Shown: positions 51,101 to 63,226, counted from the stretch's first letter. The stretch is 64,000 nt of DNA from Nymphalis io (GCF_905147045.1 NC_065902.1:4161377-4225376), one strand, 5' to 3'. Notes: a model not told the origin generated them from the sequence alone. Numbers and translations: made by a program.

Positions 51101-52461
51101 ATCTGAATAAAATATTGTTATTAGTTCTTTGCCTCTATGAGCGAACATTTACCGGAGATAATGCGTTGGTAACGGCACTGTAAATTTTAACTAATTTGAA
51201 ATTGTAATTATCTGATACTATTCTTCGAACGATTTATCGTAGATATCAAATTACTGATAACGACATTATTTTAAAGGTAACGAATACTTGATGTTATCTC
51301 TATGCTTGAAAACCGAATAAGTTTAGTGTTGACTGATGAGATTTCTAGATTTATAAAGAAAGTTATACTCCGGTAACCACCGTCGAAGTCGCCGACAGCG
51401 GGGTCATTGACTTAACGCTATAGGAACACTGTTACTTTCAAAGGTCGAGAGACGATCAGGGTGCCCAAAAGCAACCAAATTTTAAGTGACCTGATTAAGG
51501 CTTTTAAGCGAAAATGAAATATTCAACTTTATTTATTGAGCATAAAAAGTGTTTTTGACAAACATGCGCTGAAGCGTATCCTAAGATAGTTTTTTTTTTA
51601 CATAAATATTATATATTTTTGCGCGCTACTGGATAGTACAATATACAACCCAAAGTATGATGATCTATATTTAGAAAGTAAGAAATGGTATACGTTGAAG
51701 TTAGTTAAAACTTGAATATGTCTTCATACATAGGGCTTCGCTATCATAAAACGTCGCTTCATACCGTCAAAACAACATCCGTTTCCGCGATGTAGTTACA
51801 TGACTTAATATGTAACCTGTCACCGAAAGCAGGTCTTGACTTGACATAAACAAATTATGAACAAACTTCAAAAATAAAACGGCTTATAAATTATATTTAT
51901 TCGATGGTCATTTTAACTTTGTTATAGTATGAATTGAGACAGACGTCAATTTTAAGAATCAAGAACGTACACTTTTACTATCTATATATTTGTATCGCAT
52001 TTCTTAAGAAATATATTATTAATATAACGTTAAGGATAAAAAATATTACCAAATGCAGCACATGTTTGTAAAGCGAAATAAAAAAAAAATACAAATTAGT
52101 CTCTTCTGAACCGGCGCCGAGGCATCACGTGATAAGATCTTAGAAAAATGAATAACGCGCAAAAACCTCAAGGCACAGGCCTTGTTTTAATTAAATTCAA
52201 ATAATTCCTACGTATTATATATTAGAAAATGCCTTATGTTTTATTCGAATTACCGCTAACATTTTTTAAGAATTTCATAGAATATTTACAAATATACCAA
52301 ATATTAAAAATCTCTTATAGGTTGATATCAATAAGTAACAAGTCTGATGATAAAAGTTATAAATTGACAGTTTAATTATAGAACTAGTGTCTTACATATA
52401 TGTATTTTATATTATTTACTTACAGCTCCTCTCGTTGCCGTTGTGACAACACCATTTTCAT
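33182..52461 (-). CDS. Lis-1: Lissencephaly-1 homolog (platelet-activating factor acetylhydrolase IB subunit beta), dynein regulator
   Basis: Lis-1 binds the dynein motor domain and NudE at microtubules and is needed for nuclear migration, spindle positioning and oogenesis. Nine coding exons: 52461-52424, 41558-41405, 38893-38747, 37170-37014, 36803-36626, 36408-36273, 35662-35507, 34985-34790 and 33255-33182. All are in frame, giving 411 residues, matching the family (410-411). An N-terminal LisH motif (AIADYLGSNGY) is followed by a coiled coil (VMELESKLSEAQ), WIPRPPEKF and seven WD40 repeats with GHTDSVQDI, GHDHNVSSV, GHREWVRMV, EHEHVVECV and GHDNWVRGA. It ends VDQTVKVWECR. The start MKMVLSQRQREEL agrees with insect Lis-1. 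The intron after the 12-codon first coding exon is 10.9 kb. Exons 6-8 are strikingly GC-rich. Confidence 0.98.
34269..34319. repeat. Perfect inverted repeat, 22-bp arms with a 7-nt loop
   Basis: The arm at 34269-34290 (AAACTTTGATGTAAATT core) is the exact reverse complement of 34298-34319, around the loop CAGACCA. It lies in Lis-1 intron 8. Confidence 0.92.
34515..34640 (-). mobile_element. Old degenerate SINE family A fragment
   Basis: Pieces such as ATGGGCCAACGTCATGGTAG, CATAGTCATTGGTACCTTAA and ACACCACCAAGCTTGG follow the order of an inverted family A 3' half (compare 7735-7850) with heavy divergence. It lies in Lis-1 intron 8. Confidence 0.6.
35057..35352 (+). mobile_element. SINE family A copy in Lis-1 intron 7
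   Basis: This full-length-looking copy runs from ACTGGTGGTAGGGCTTTGTG through TAGGTACCACCCACTCATCA and ACCATCAGGTGGCCCATAAG to GTCCACCTTCC and an A-rich tail at about 35330-35352. It is antisense to Lis-1 and is the best-preserved family A copy in the window. Confidence 0.88.
36486..36526. repeat. Perfect inverted repeat, 14-bp arms with a 13-nt loop
   Basis: TTTTGTCTATGATA (36486-36499) is the exact reverse complement of 36513-36526. It occupies Lis-1 intron 5, which is only about 217 bp long. Confidence 0.9.
39385..39530. repeat. Possible dispersed repeat in Lis-1 intron 2
   Basis: The stretch from ATTAGATGGAGCCTTTATTA to AACGCGGATGAAGCGGGG is less AT-rich than its flanks and ends in a motif I associate with dispersed lepidopteran repeats. 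There is no second copy in this window, so the call rests on recall. Confidence 0.3.
39776..39809. repeat. Perfect palindrome with TA core
   Basis: AGTTTTAG, a run of alternating TA, and CTAAAACT form a perfect 34-bp palindrome next to another TA tract at about 39750-39768. It lies in Lis-1 intron 2. Confidence 0.88.
40662..40706. repeat. Near-perfect inverted repeat, 20-bp arms with a 5-nt loop
   Basis: CACGGACTCACTCAAAAACA (40662-40681) pairs with 40687-40706 except for one C/C mismatch. The loop is TATTT. It lies in Lis-1 intron 2. Confidence 0.9.
45923..46240 (+). mobile_element. SINE family B copy with tRNA-like head and target-site duplication
   Basis: It starts TTAAGTCGAGATAGCCTAGTGGTT (in part the A-box region), then has a B-box-like GGGTTCACGCCCGGGCAAGC, and runs to GTGGGACATTAACAGACTGT. 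It is flanked by the 11-bp duplication TTGTGTATTTA at 45912-45922 and 46241-46251. Confidence 0.88.
47647..47960 (-). mobile_element. SINE family B copy with perfect 13-bp target-site duplication
   Basis: This minus-orientation copy runs from GTAACAGCCTGTTAATGTCC to the tRNA-like head (GTTCTAACCACTAGGCCATC, the A-box complement, near 47921). The duplication ACACATTCTAATA flanks it at 47634-47646 and 47961-47973. It is full length and antisense to the copy at 45923, 1.4 kb away. Confidence 0.92.
50140..50240 (-). mobile_element. SINE family C fragment
   Basis: ACTGTGTGCGCAAACACAGG and a decayed continuation match the body of family C (compare 29050-29090). Head and tail are missing. Confidence 0.55.
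51046..51080. repeat. Perfect inverted repeat, 15-bp arms with a 5-nt loop
   Basis: GCGTGTATGTAATGT (51046-51060) is the exact reverse complement of 51066-51080, around ATGTG. It lies in the long Lis-1 intron. Confidence 0.9.
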
Positions 52462-52565
52462 TGTGATCGGCTTATTCTTGAGGCGGCGAGCCCTGGAGGT
52501 TCACTGCACTTGAGTCTCACTAATTCACGCGGGCGACGGCAGAAACGCCGTTGCCATTATCACAT
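52462..52565 (-). other. Lis-1: Lis-1 5' UTR part of the first coding exon
   Basis: Reading on the minus strand, an acceptor-like TTTAAACAG at 52574-52566 precedes a GC-richer leader of about 104 bases running to the ATG at 52461. This implies at least one upstream non-coding exon. A donor-like GTAAGTATG on the minus strand at 55569 follows a leader-like segment (about 55700-55570) and is the best candidate for it. Confidence 0.5.
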
Positions 52566-55500
52566 CTGTTTAAAAAATATATATATTAAAAGCTGCATAT
52601 AAAAAATAACCGGAAAATAATTAACTTAAAGTTGAAGAATTTCTTTTAAAAGCAACATTCTGTCACACAATATTAAAAGGATGATGGTCAGCAGCTGCCA
52701 TTCGTTTCCTATGCTATTTGTTTCCAATTAAAATATGACCTATTGAAGAAAATATGTATGTACAAAAGCAATAAAGAGTATCTTTATATTCAATTATAAT
52801 TAAACATTGGGGAAAGAAGCAGTTTTTTTTTCCTCAATAATGTTGGTAGGTTTAATGAAAAAACTAATTTGTGCTAAAGGTTTCTAATGTCATATAAATG
52901 TAGGACAAGTAGAATCAAAAATTTGTAGGAAATTAAATATTTAGCACAATAGCTTAGAAATATAAGTATAGATAGTACTATAGCTTTGTATACTTCATAA
53001 TAAAAACTTTGTAAGTAATAGCTATGCGGTTTCAGCATGGTGCAACAGTGTCATGCTATTGGAACCTGGGCAGCATAAGAACCAAACTTAAGTGAATTTT
53101 GTTGTGGGGAACCCACCAGCAAAAGCAATTAATCAAATAGTCATCCCTAGTAAAGTTTGGTGTGAGCATAACTCATAATATGATTTTTTTAATGCATTTT
53201 AAATTTATATTTCGGACCCTTTAAGCAATTAAATTAGCATGCAAATTATCAGTATGATATGTGATATATGAATGTATGAAATATCTAAGTGTTAATGTGA
53301 AAAAAAAGAATATACATGAATGAATGAAATCATGTAGTAGATATTGTTTTTATTAATATTAGGAAGTGTGGTAAGTCACCATGTCTATTGTGATGTTGTC
53401 TTTTGGCTACATTGGCTTACATACAATTACAACAGAAACACAGCAATACAAAATATTACTATTAAGCAGTGGAAAAACTAAAGAATATAAATTCTATTAT
53501 ATATAATAGACAAAAATATAGTTGCCTATTATTTTATAACATTTACTTTATTATTTATGTAAATATATTTATATATTGTAATGAATACATACTTAGATAT
53601 TTTTTAATTATATCTATGTCCTAGGAACATTTCAAGATATTTACTACTTAAGCTTTTTTTTTTTAAATTTGTGTAATATTTTTTTAAATTAAAATGATTT
53701 ATTTCAATAATTTATAAATAACTTTTATTGCTTATAAATATCAAATATTGGTAACTATAATAGAATAAACAATAAGTTAGTAATATTCTTAAATATCCTA
53801 CTGCTTGGTGAAGATCTTCTTCTTCGCTAAGGAAAAAGATTTTAAGCTTATTCAACCAAGCAGTACTATGACTTAGTGGTAGAATAAAAATAAAATTGCT
53901 CTTATGTAATAGATATATCAAACCTGCAGAAATAATTCAAATGTAGTTTATATGTATATTTTGTTATGATTATAGATACTGCTATGATTTTTTTTTAATT
54001 TCTTTATCTTTGTAGAATTACTCTCAAGCATTTTTACTAATTATGACATTTAAAATCCTACCATATAATGGTAAATGCTATATCATACAGATATATATAT
54101 ATATAATTTTATTTATTTTACATTGAAAGAAGTTTAACATTAAATTCATTGTTTATTGGGGTGTATTTTATTGATACCCAAATGTAAATCATATAATTGA
54201 GATTGTAATAAATGTTTTGATCATTTTATCATTCCTTGATGTTGATGATACACTTTTAATTATTTAAATTTTAATGTGATTAATATTGGAATAGAAACTG
54301 AGCGATGATAGTTTACTGGTGACTTAAATTTTGCTATATTACTCCAAAGGACAGAATAAAATAAATAAAAATGCACAATATTCAATAAAAATAAAATTTA
54401 ACATGATTTGTTCATTAACACTTCGATAAAGCTATCTGGTTTGAAGCTTTAACATTAAATTGTTTTCAAACTTATTGTTATTAGAAACTGCTTCATAGTT
54501 CATACAACAAAAGTGTTTTCATAAATGTGGTTTTCATAAATTTGTACCACTAGCATATTTTTTATGGCTCCATTACAGTATTTTAAGCAACATATATATG
54601 CATATAATTTAATGGATAAAATACTATTCAACAATTAATATACATTTTCATCTTTGTAATACAGGGATTACAGTATCTGTCTCTATGTATATATGTGTAG
54701 CTGGAACTACATATCCATTGGGTAAATTAGTTTATATAATGGATATTATGTCAAATATAATTCTGTAAAAAATTGTTTAATTTGAAATGAAATACATTCA
54801 CAGTTTTAAAAGCATTACAGGTTAATAGTTTTCTTTTGAGAAATCCATTAAGTAATAAGTCTATCATGCAATGAGAAAAATTATTATTATATAATTTTAA
54901 ACATTATATTTTTGCAATGATCTTTTTGTTATTACGAAAAGCAACATACATCATTTAAGTGACCTAATTACAAAAAAATAAACATAAATAATTAATTTTC
55001 GGGTGATACCAATATACCCTAATTATTTAGCATTACCAATATTCGGTTATAATACCAACGATTAATTAATTATACAATAAAGATAAAATCACGATATGTG
55101 CAGCAATTGATAATTAATTCGATCAAAGGTATATTAGACGAAGATGTAAAGCATAAAATCGAATTGCATTTTATTTGAAATAAAAATTCAATTATAACAT
55201 ACGTATTATTAACTATCACGTTATTTTTATTGAATCAGTGGAGAGTTCTTCAAAGAACAATTTTATTTTGCGCGAAATAATAAAATGAAATTGAATGACC
55301 ATCACACCAAAATGACTCAGTTTAAAACGTCAAAAACCATACTGTCAATTTGCCACATCAACGTATAGAAGAAATTTAACTAAAATCTCAAAATGCTGTT
55401 GCTTCTAGTAAAACTGTTTTAATCAAATATTTAACGATGTAGCTTTTAGAAATTTGTCAAATATCGGAACGGCCATATTGAACAGACAGTAATTGAAATG

Positions 55501-57279
55501 TTAAGATACAATTCCTTCGAACTTCCAATAGTATTTAACTAAGATTAACGTTATTTAATACATACTTACAAAACCTAATAACACTCAAAATTGCACTTTC
55601 TTTTTGAAAATAGCACACACAGAAAACACAGTACACCCAAGACTCGAGGCAGAAAACCGTTTCGTTGCAATGGCTCAAATTCACTCACTTCAATACACTA
55701 CTACAATGGCGAGTTTCGATTTTTCTTTTTCTCCTTCTTCGAACTAACGACTAACAACGCCATCTATTTTCTTTATTCGAGATCATCTTTAATAAAATGG
55801 TAACACTGTTATTTAAAAGAGATGATTGTCAAAATTCCTTTATGAAAGAGCGAGTACGACGGTAATAGTGTAGTTAGTTTTTGATAAAACTCTAAAATAA
55901 TAAAATACATAAATAACAATATGTTAATTTCAATGTATTATAACTATAACAACTAGAACAATAGTGGTTAGAACAATTCTTCATTATTATCTGTTATGAT
56001 TATATAAATATAAGATTTATATATATAATAAGAGAGATATATAAAATTTATCTTACATCAATATTTATAAGTACTTAAAAGTTCTAAAAATTTTAGCTGT
56101 ATCCATAAGGGTAAGGGGAGGAAATTATTTAATAGTTAAGAGTTGATTTGGTACAACATAATATGACAGTTACACACTTTCGCCGTATAAGACACATAAT
56201 ATGATAATAAATGACATATCAGATCACCTATATATGACAAATATTAAATAATTTGTTTTTAAACTTTCTTAGTCTATAATTTTAGTCATAAGTATGTTAT
56301 TATAAAAAAAACAATACCATTTAATATATATGACTTTTCACGTATTTTACATAAACATTTTAAAAAAGAAACGTGTTTCATATATAACTAAAATAATGTG
56401 ATATATATAATTACATGACAAAAACTATAATATATATATACTACAATACAATACAATTATATAATATATTACAATTTTTGAGAACATATTCATTAAATAA
56501 ATTATGGCGTGCCTACAAGCTGCTTGTTTATGTTTCAGTACTTACGTATATTTTAATTTAATGGTGAAACATCGATAATTCTCTTTTTTCAGGTGTAAAT
56601 TATTAAGTTTTTGTTTTGTAATCCACTTCAACTAAATTAAAGTGCCATGAATTATTAATAAAGTGGCTTTATTATAATAACGAGAGTGTGGGTAACATAT
56701 GATAATTGTGAAATTTATGAAGTAGCAATATTCTTTTTTAATGCAATCCTATTATTGAAAAATAGTATTTTAATTATTATTTAGTTAAATATATTTTTTT
56801 ACTAAATTTATATTTTTAAAACCTAATAAAAAAACAAATGAAATAAGAACGATAGAGACCCAACTCAACAAAACAAATGTCCGATTCGTGCGCCCATTTC
56901 GTAAGTTCTTCGAACGATAACTTCGATCAACGCCCTTGTAAAAAATGTTATAATATATAATTGCTAAAAACAATTGTTTTTTACTACTAGTCTATAAATA
57001 GTATACAGTTTTTAGATATTGCACTTCTTCCAGAAATTGATGGTTTCCCAATAACTAAAGAAGCAGTAGGCGAAAGGAATCAAGTTTCATTTTCTATTTT
57101 TTAAGTGTTTTAATGAGTGAAAATTTATTGAAGATACATGGATCAAAATTGTTAACCTCTTGCCTATTGAAATCACTTATTCCCCAACATGACGAGATTT
57201 AAAGTTATCCTTTCACCGTAAATCCAGTGATTGTTTTTATCCTCAATGTGGAACTCGTCATTAAAACTACGGGGCACCA
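52566..57279. other. Head-to-head region between Lis-1 and Slmap
   Basis: This 4.7-kb stretch probably includes a Lis-1 5' UTR intron (52566-55569), the Lis-1 promoter near 55570-55760 and the Slmap promoter and 5' UTR upstream of 57280. It contains an old family B fragment at 53790-53935. It is otherwise AT-rich with no recognised coding sequence. Confidence 0.45.
53790..53935 (-). mobile_element. Very old SINE family B fragment
   Basis: CCTACTGCTTGGTGAAGATC, AAGCTTATTCAACCAAGCAG and AAACCTGCAG occur in the same order as CCCACTGCTGGGCTAAGGCC, AGCTTATTCCACCACGCTGC and the ACATGCAGG piece of family B. An 11-bp inverted repeat around TACTGCTTGGT is a by-product. Confidence 0.55.
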
Positions 57280-60200
57280 ATGCTTACTCTGAAAGCGAAT
57301 TGTATAATGGTGATAGCAAAGAATAAGAAGCAAAATAAGACACAAATAAAGGGTATGGATTACAATTGGACTCCAGCTCCAGAGAGCCTAAATAACCAGG
57401 ATGTAAGTGTTCCAAGGGCGGTCTTTATTCCTCACTCGAATTCCTTACCATTTGAAGAAAGACGCGTCACATTGGAGCAACCTGTCAAGGTAACATTTTT
57501 CATTTCCACTCATGCCAAAATAATAGCAATTTTTTGTTGTCTAAGTTACAAATTGCTACACACATATGTTTTAAAAGATATAATTATGATCCACATATGT
57601 TATGGCAAATTTCCTTATCACTTAATGAATAGCTACTACTATCCTGGTATATGATTCTGTTGGAGGAGTTATTACCCTGTTAGATTATATAAGGTTATCT
57701 TTAACACTAAATTAAGGAGCTCTATAAATTATGAATTCAAAACTTTATGCTTAAATTTATTTAACAATGTAATCTGTTTACTGCAATTCAACTTATCCTG
57801 AGTTATGAAGTTGAACAGAAGGTCTTAGTCTTAGTAGGTTATTATAGCTAATGCAGTTTTTTTTTAAATATTTGCTATACAGGAAATCCAATAATTTAAT
57901 GATTGTGTTTTATTAATTCAAAATTTACATTCATACATATTTATATTACTAAATTACAATGGTTATTAAATGATTTTAGTCATAATTCACTCATATGATC
58001 TTATAAAAGTTCATTAATTATATCTAAGTATAGATACATTAGTACTTTGTTATTCTGTTTGAATTAATATGTTTCGGAATTGTCTTATTTGTATATTACA
58101 TAAAATTAAGTAATTACAGTATTTATGGGTATTAAAAGTAAAATATTATAATAATATTATTATTTTAGTAGATTAAATGAATAAAAACATTTTAAATGAA
58201 AGAGTTAATGTTTTGTAAACCTTTATACATTCATTGTATTTAATCTTGAGAGTGAATTTGTCTGATAAGATTATCTGCTTATTATGAAATCAAATTTTAT
58301 CTTCTATTTGATGTTACAGATCATTTTCTTTATTTTATTTTATTTGGTATATTTTATCTTTATTAAAGATAAAACAACTTTTTGTTATGTACTATATACA
58401 TGTATATAATACAGATGTTTAAAAAATTTTGTAAGTAATTAAAAATACTTAGTGTATATATCATGACCATGAGCAGTACAACCTATATGAGGTCATCATT
58501 CTTGTAACCATTCTTGCGGTAAGTTAAATAATAATTTTTACTATATTTATGGGGTATATAAGGTACCCAAACCTGACCATACCAACGTCAACAAAACTTA
58601 TTTCCGTTTTGCAATTTGCAAAAAATCTTATAGCAAAACATAAATTAAAAAAATGACTTTGCTTTTATAAATAAACTTTGAAATATAAGGTTGCCAGAAT
58701 GTTATCTGTGTGGTTAGATTAAAAGTTTTTAATTTATTAATGCTTTAATTTGAGCTCTAACCCAATTCAGAGTACGAAAAAAGGTATTTGAAAATATAAA
58801 TTTTGCTTGTGAGTCTGAAACTCTACCATAGTCACTAAGTCCGGCCTTTGTGTTGTTATGATAATATTAAATGAATTCTGTTTTCTACTAAGCTGCTGTT
58901 AATGTTCAAATATATTGTGATATTACATATAAATGTTTTGAAGTTCTAAAAAAAAAGAAACTATAAAAAAGTATAGAGATTTCTACTTCTACGATATTTT
59001 TATGAAGTGTTTTTTTTATCTTAAAATGTTATAAGAATCCTTAAGACAGAATTACTATTAAACATATAATACAATCAAATATAATTGCTAAACCTAAGTT
59101 ATAAGTGCAAATTACCTGCTATTTTATAGAGTATTTACAATGCATAACAGAAGATATGGGAAATAGTGTATCGTATATATCAATGGACCTTAGAGAAGTT
59201 TACATACACATTTCAACATTTTAAAATCATTTTAATTTTTTTTAGCCATGATGATTACATTTAGGCAAACATATTGTATCTGTTTGCCTTTTTGTCTTTT
59301 TATTTTATTCTGTGCTTTTATATTTTTAGTCTAATATGTACAGGAACACTTTTTTTTTCAATAGGAATTTAAACATATCAAAAACAACAAGGTGGGGTTA
59401 AAAATTATAACAAATATTTTATTTCTACCAAAATACTTTAAATGATGTATAAAATAGAAATGAGACATACATATATAATCAATAAAAAAAATCAATGATA
59501 TTATTATTAGTAACATTATTTATTGTTACAATGTTTACTTTATAAAAATGAGAGCATATCTTGTTCTGTTTGCGGTTTTCAATCGCGTCCTGTGCATTTA
59601 TCTGTAAGGCACTTAATATTACCGTCAGGCACTCTTGAGCGTCGACTTAGTCAGCGTGACCCGTGATACTCGAGACGGACAATTGTGCATTGACAATTAA
59701 ATTTAATGAGATTAAATTGTGCTATTTCTAGCCACGCATCTGCTACGCTCTCGTAACGGAAGCTGATTCTTATCAGGTTTTATGTTATGGTTACAGGAAG
59801 TACACACATGTACAGGAATATCATTATGAAATATAGCTTAGAATACTTTAAATTCAAATATTATTTTCAATTGTTTAACTTTCACTATTCATTTTTTTTA
59901 TGAATGTATTACATTAGAAGATAAATTTTGATTTAAATTTATTTCTGGAGGACAACAGACGAATTAATAAGTCGCTTGATGGTAAGTGACCGCGCTTCCA
60001 TAGACATATCTCTTACAATAAGAGATACAGAGGGAGAGAGAGAGAGAGAGACATGCCCTTTGTTTCTAACATATATAATAACACAGTCTCGATCACTGAT
60101 TCTCATCGATATTGCTGTTTGACTAGAAGAAGAAGTGAGATGGTGGACCCAGCAAAGTGGGCCAGCGCAATTTTCGGTTAAGATATGCTTGTTCAAACCG

Positions 60201-60383
60201 CTGGGCTACATCCGCTCTATTATTCTTATTATTCTCTATAGTAATGGTAATAAATGTCTGTTACAGATTGGAAGGAATGTGTATCGCTCGTCTCCGTCAC
60301 CTACGAATACAATATTCGAATGCAGGGTGTTATCGCGACACCATGCTACACTGTATTATGATAAAGGCCACTTTTACCTTGTG
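57280..60383 (+). CDS. Slmap: Sarcolemmal membrane-associated protein (SLMAP) homolog, first two coding exons
   Basis: SLMAP is an FHA-domain, tail-anchored coiled-coil protein. In STRIPAK it recruits the PP2A phosphatase to phosphorylated Hippo/MST kinases. Exons visible are 57280-57489 (70 codons) and 60267-60383 (39 codons), both phase 0, with donors GTAACA and GTGAGT. The FHA domain begins about residue 48 (FIPHSNSLPFEERRVTLEQP) and continues across the junction with the phosphothreonine-binding residues IGR and VLSRHHATLYY, then FYLV. The conserved continuation expected next (SSNGTF in the family) is not found in the remaining 3.6 kb, so the gene extends past the right edge. The start is an ATG in CACCAATGC context. 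Met10 or Met26 remain possible. Confidence 0.88.
57490..60266. other. Slmap intron 1
   Basis: This is AT-rich intron. From 59940 to 60060 it contains a short degenerate stretch resembling the family A 3' region (GCTTGATGGTAAGTGACCGC) and a (GA)n tract at about 60030-60053. I saw nothing else. Confidence 0.5.
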
Positions 60384-60460
60384 GTGAGTTAAACTGTTAT
60401 ATATATAAAATATACTGCGACGCGCAGCTACTTATATAATAATATGATATACTAAAACCT

Positions 60461-60808
60461 CGTTGGTCTAGTGGCTTGATGTAAAGCCGCAGACCCAGAG
60501 GTCCTGGGTTCAATTCCCAGGTCGGACCAATAAAAAGTTATTGGATTTTTCTGTGAGAAAATTTTCAGTAGCAGCCCGGAGTCTGGAAGTGTGTACAAAC
60601 CCGTGCCTCGGAAAGCCGTTGGTCTTGCGCCTGAACTCTTTCCGGTCGTGTCGGATTGCCGTCCCATCGGATTATGAGAGTTAGGGAATAGAGAGTGCAC
60701 CTGTGTTTGCGCACACACTTGTGCACTATAATATCGCCTGCGTAGTTCGCTAATCTCTCTTGAGATTGGCCGCCGTGGCCGAAATCGGTCTGGAGGACAT
60801 TATTATTA
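60461..60808 (+). mobile_element. SINE family C copy with tRNA-like head and 14-bp target-site duplication
   Basis: The head is CGTTGGTCTAGTGGCTTGAT (A box) and GGTCCTGGGTTCAATTCCCA (B box). The body includes GCGCACACACTTGTGCACTA and the tail ends GGAGGACATTATTATTAAT. The duplication ATATACTAAAACCT flanks it at 60447-60460 and 60809-60822. Intact head and exact duplication indicate a relatively recent insertion. Confidence 0.92.
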
Positions 60809-61844
60809 ATATACTAAAACCTTTACAAAACACCCTACATCTCATATATAACTTTTATGTATATTGGCTAAGTAGTTTTTTTCATTTAGGCATTATGAAA
60901 ATAAGTCTCAATTTTACGTAAATAGGTAATATATGAATATCGCGTCAATTATGCGTTTGTTATATGCAATTAATAACAACACTAGATATTATTGATTTAT
61001 CTTTTTTATTTGTCACGATATCGTTCAAATAAACCAAAACTAAGGTCGTATCATAAGATGACAAATTAATCGACTCTCGCTTGCTACTCCCACAACGGAT
61101 TACCGTCCACACAAAACCTAATTCCGCAATCTGTGTTACGATTTCGTTGATTTGCATATTATATGGCGGTATACTTATAAGGTTTCTACGTACAAAACAA
61201 AGCTGCATAATCTGAAATGTCATTATAAAACAACTTAAGTGAGACAACTCTTATATACTCTTATTTAGATAAGCGACATTAATAATAATTACTATTTATG
61301 TGCTGTATTTTTGCTGTGTTTTTGTTTTAACAGTATATTTATATATGCTACTTTTCAAGACGTTTATTATGGATAATGAGAACACTATTATCAATGAAAC
61401 AAGGATATATGAGAGGTTTTCGTTTGCCACTTAATTTTAAGGCAAATATTAATAGTAAGGTCTAATACTATAAACCATTACTATTGTTAAATGATATCTT
61501 GTTTTTAATAATATGCAAACGCGTTACTTATTAATTGTATTCTTCTGCTGAAGAATCTACTATTTTATTATATATTTTTATATTTCTAATTGTAAAATGA
61601 TGATAAAAACGTGCTCTTTAAAATAGAAAATTAAATAAAGTAAATCGTCCTCGTCGAATTACAATTCAAGATTTTCGAATAATATCAATTCCTATCCTAT
61701 TCACTGAATAGAATTAATTTTCAGCGTAGCTTACAAGGACCAAGACAGATTGAATCTGCGCACATTTATTGTAACTGACCCGGGGGCTTGTCTAAATTTA
61801 AAGCGTGCGAAACTGCGATTCGCAACTACTTTTATTGTAATCTA

Positions 61845-62040
61845 TATACATAAGAACAGCTGACTGACTGACTAGCTGACGCACAGTCCGAACAACTGGC
61901 GCTAGCTGGTACCATGAAAATTTGTATACGGGTTCCTTTTACACTGTAAGGGAATAAAAGTTTGTGTGGAAAATGGTACTTAGCAATTCTAAATTACGTC
62001 GCGAGCGAAGCCTACAGTAAAGCGCTAGTGAAATTATATA
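61845..62040. repeat. Dispersed lepidopteran-type repeat
   Basis: The stretch begins near AGCTGACTGACTGACTAGCT, continues CGCACAGTCCGAACAACTGG and ends GCGAGCGAAGCC. I recall similar sequences as abundant dispersed repeats in butterflies and moths, some assigned to non-autonomous DNA transposons. There is no second copy here to confirm boundaries. Confidence 0.4.
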
Positions 62041-62922
62041 CATTATATTAAAACCGTTTCCGAAACGCGCTGCATTTTCTGTTGTATTTTTTTATATTAC
62101 TTTAGTAATTCATTACAAAGAAAACGTCTCCTAATTTATAAGCATAGATAGGCAGATTGATTGAAATGGTATGGATTAAAATAGTCAAACCTTAAAGCCT
62201 GTGTAATGTTTATTCACTACACATTGAATGTTTGATAGGCATGAAGTCGTATAAACGCATTAAAACGCGATAGGATACCTAATGAGTTCACTACGTGATT
62301 GTTGTTGTTATTATAATATAAAATGATCATATTTTTATTTTATTTTCTTTTTATTATAAGTCTTTGACGGCCTGTATACATAAACATTCATATAAGATAA
62401 AACTTTTGATGTAGGTTAGGACTTCCATCTACAATAACTTTTGAGTAATTTTAGTTTGATTTAAGAGTTAAGGGTTTATTAGAGAGAAGTTTATTAAACT
62501 TTGAATCAAGGCAAAGTACGACAAACTTTAAAGGGAGCATAAAGTTGGTTTATCATAACGTATAAAGCTAAAATTAAACGGGCTTAAGTAACTCGTATGA
62601 TAATAATTCAGGTATTTTGAGAAAATAGTGGGAAAATAATTACTCTTTATTGTAAAGAAACGCGAATACTGAAAAGGCAAACAGTAAATCAAAAAAAAAG
62701 TCCGATCGATATTTAAAAAGAGAAAATTTTAATTCCTAAATAAATCTCGTTTTTATAATCAACTCCTTTTTTTACTAAACATGGTTACTTATTTTTATGC
62801 AATTAGTATTTCTGGTATTATAACTACGGTTTCCAGCAGAGGACCAAATGACATTATTTCTCAAAATTTACCGTTATACATGTTTATGTTGAAATTAATT
62901 TAATTAAATTATTATAGACTTA

Positions 62923-63226
62923 ACGCCGAGATGGCCTAGTGGTTAGAACGCGTGAATCTTAACCGATGATCGTGGGGTCAAACCCGGGCAAACACCACTG
63001 AATTTTCATGTCCTTAATTTGTGTTTATAAATCATCTCATGCTTGACGTTGAAGGAAAACATCGTGAGGGAACCTGCATGTGTCTAATTTCATTGAAATT
63101 ATGCCACATGTGTATTCTAACAAACCCGCATTGGAGCTGTGTAGTGGAATAAGCTCCAAACCTCCTCAAAAGGGAGAGGAGGCCTCAGCCCAGCAGTGTG
63201 ACATTCATAGGCTGTTACTGTTTACT
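62923..63226 (+). mobile_element. SINE family B copy with target-site duplication
   Basis: It starts ACGCCGAGATGGCCTAGTGG (intact A-box region), then GGGGTCAAACCCGGGCAAAC (B-box region), and ends GACATTCATAGGCTGTTACT. It is flanked by ATTATAGACTTA (62911-62922) and ATTATGGACTTA (63227-63238), an imperfect 12-bp duplication. Confidence 0.9.

Larger units (their letters stand above)
41559..52423. other. Lis-1 first coding-region intron (10.9 kb)
   Basis: This long intron contains two family B SINEs, a family C fragment, a perfect hairpin at 51046-51080 and several GC-enriched islands (about 43375-43440, 44690-44765, 46360-46450, 47190-47310, 48540-48770). The islands stand out from the AT-rich surroundings and could be enhancers or alternative first exons. 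No nested gene with recognisable protein homology was found. Short open frames at 44521-44712 and 48540-48770 have no identifiable family. Confidence 0.5.

Noticed and set aside
60461..60535. Possible tRNA gene
   Set aside because: A and B boxes are present, but the acceptor stem does not pair and the segment continues into a SINE body with a target-site duplication.
60452..60718. Open frame shared with 29055-29345
   Set aside because: It is translation of SINE family C, not a gene family.
60960..61247. 95-codon minus-strand open frame
   Set aside because: No recognisable domain, no splice support and no homology I can name. Lengths like this occur by chance in 64 kb.
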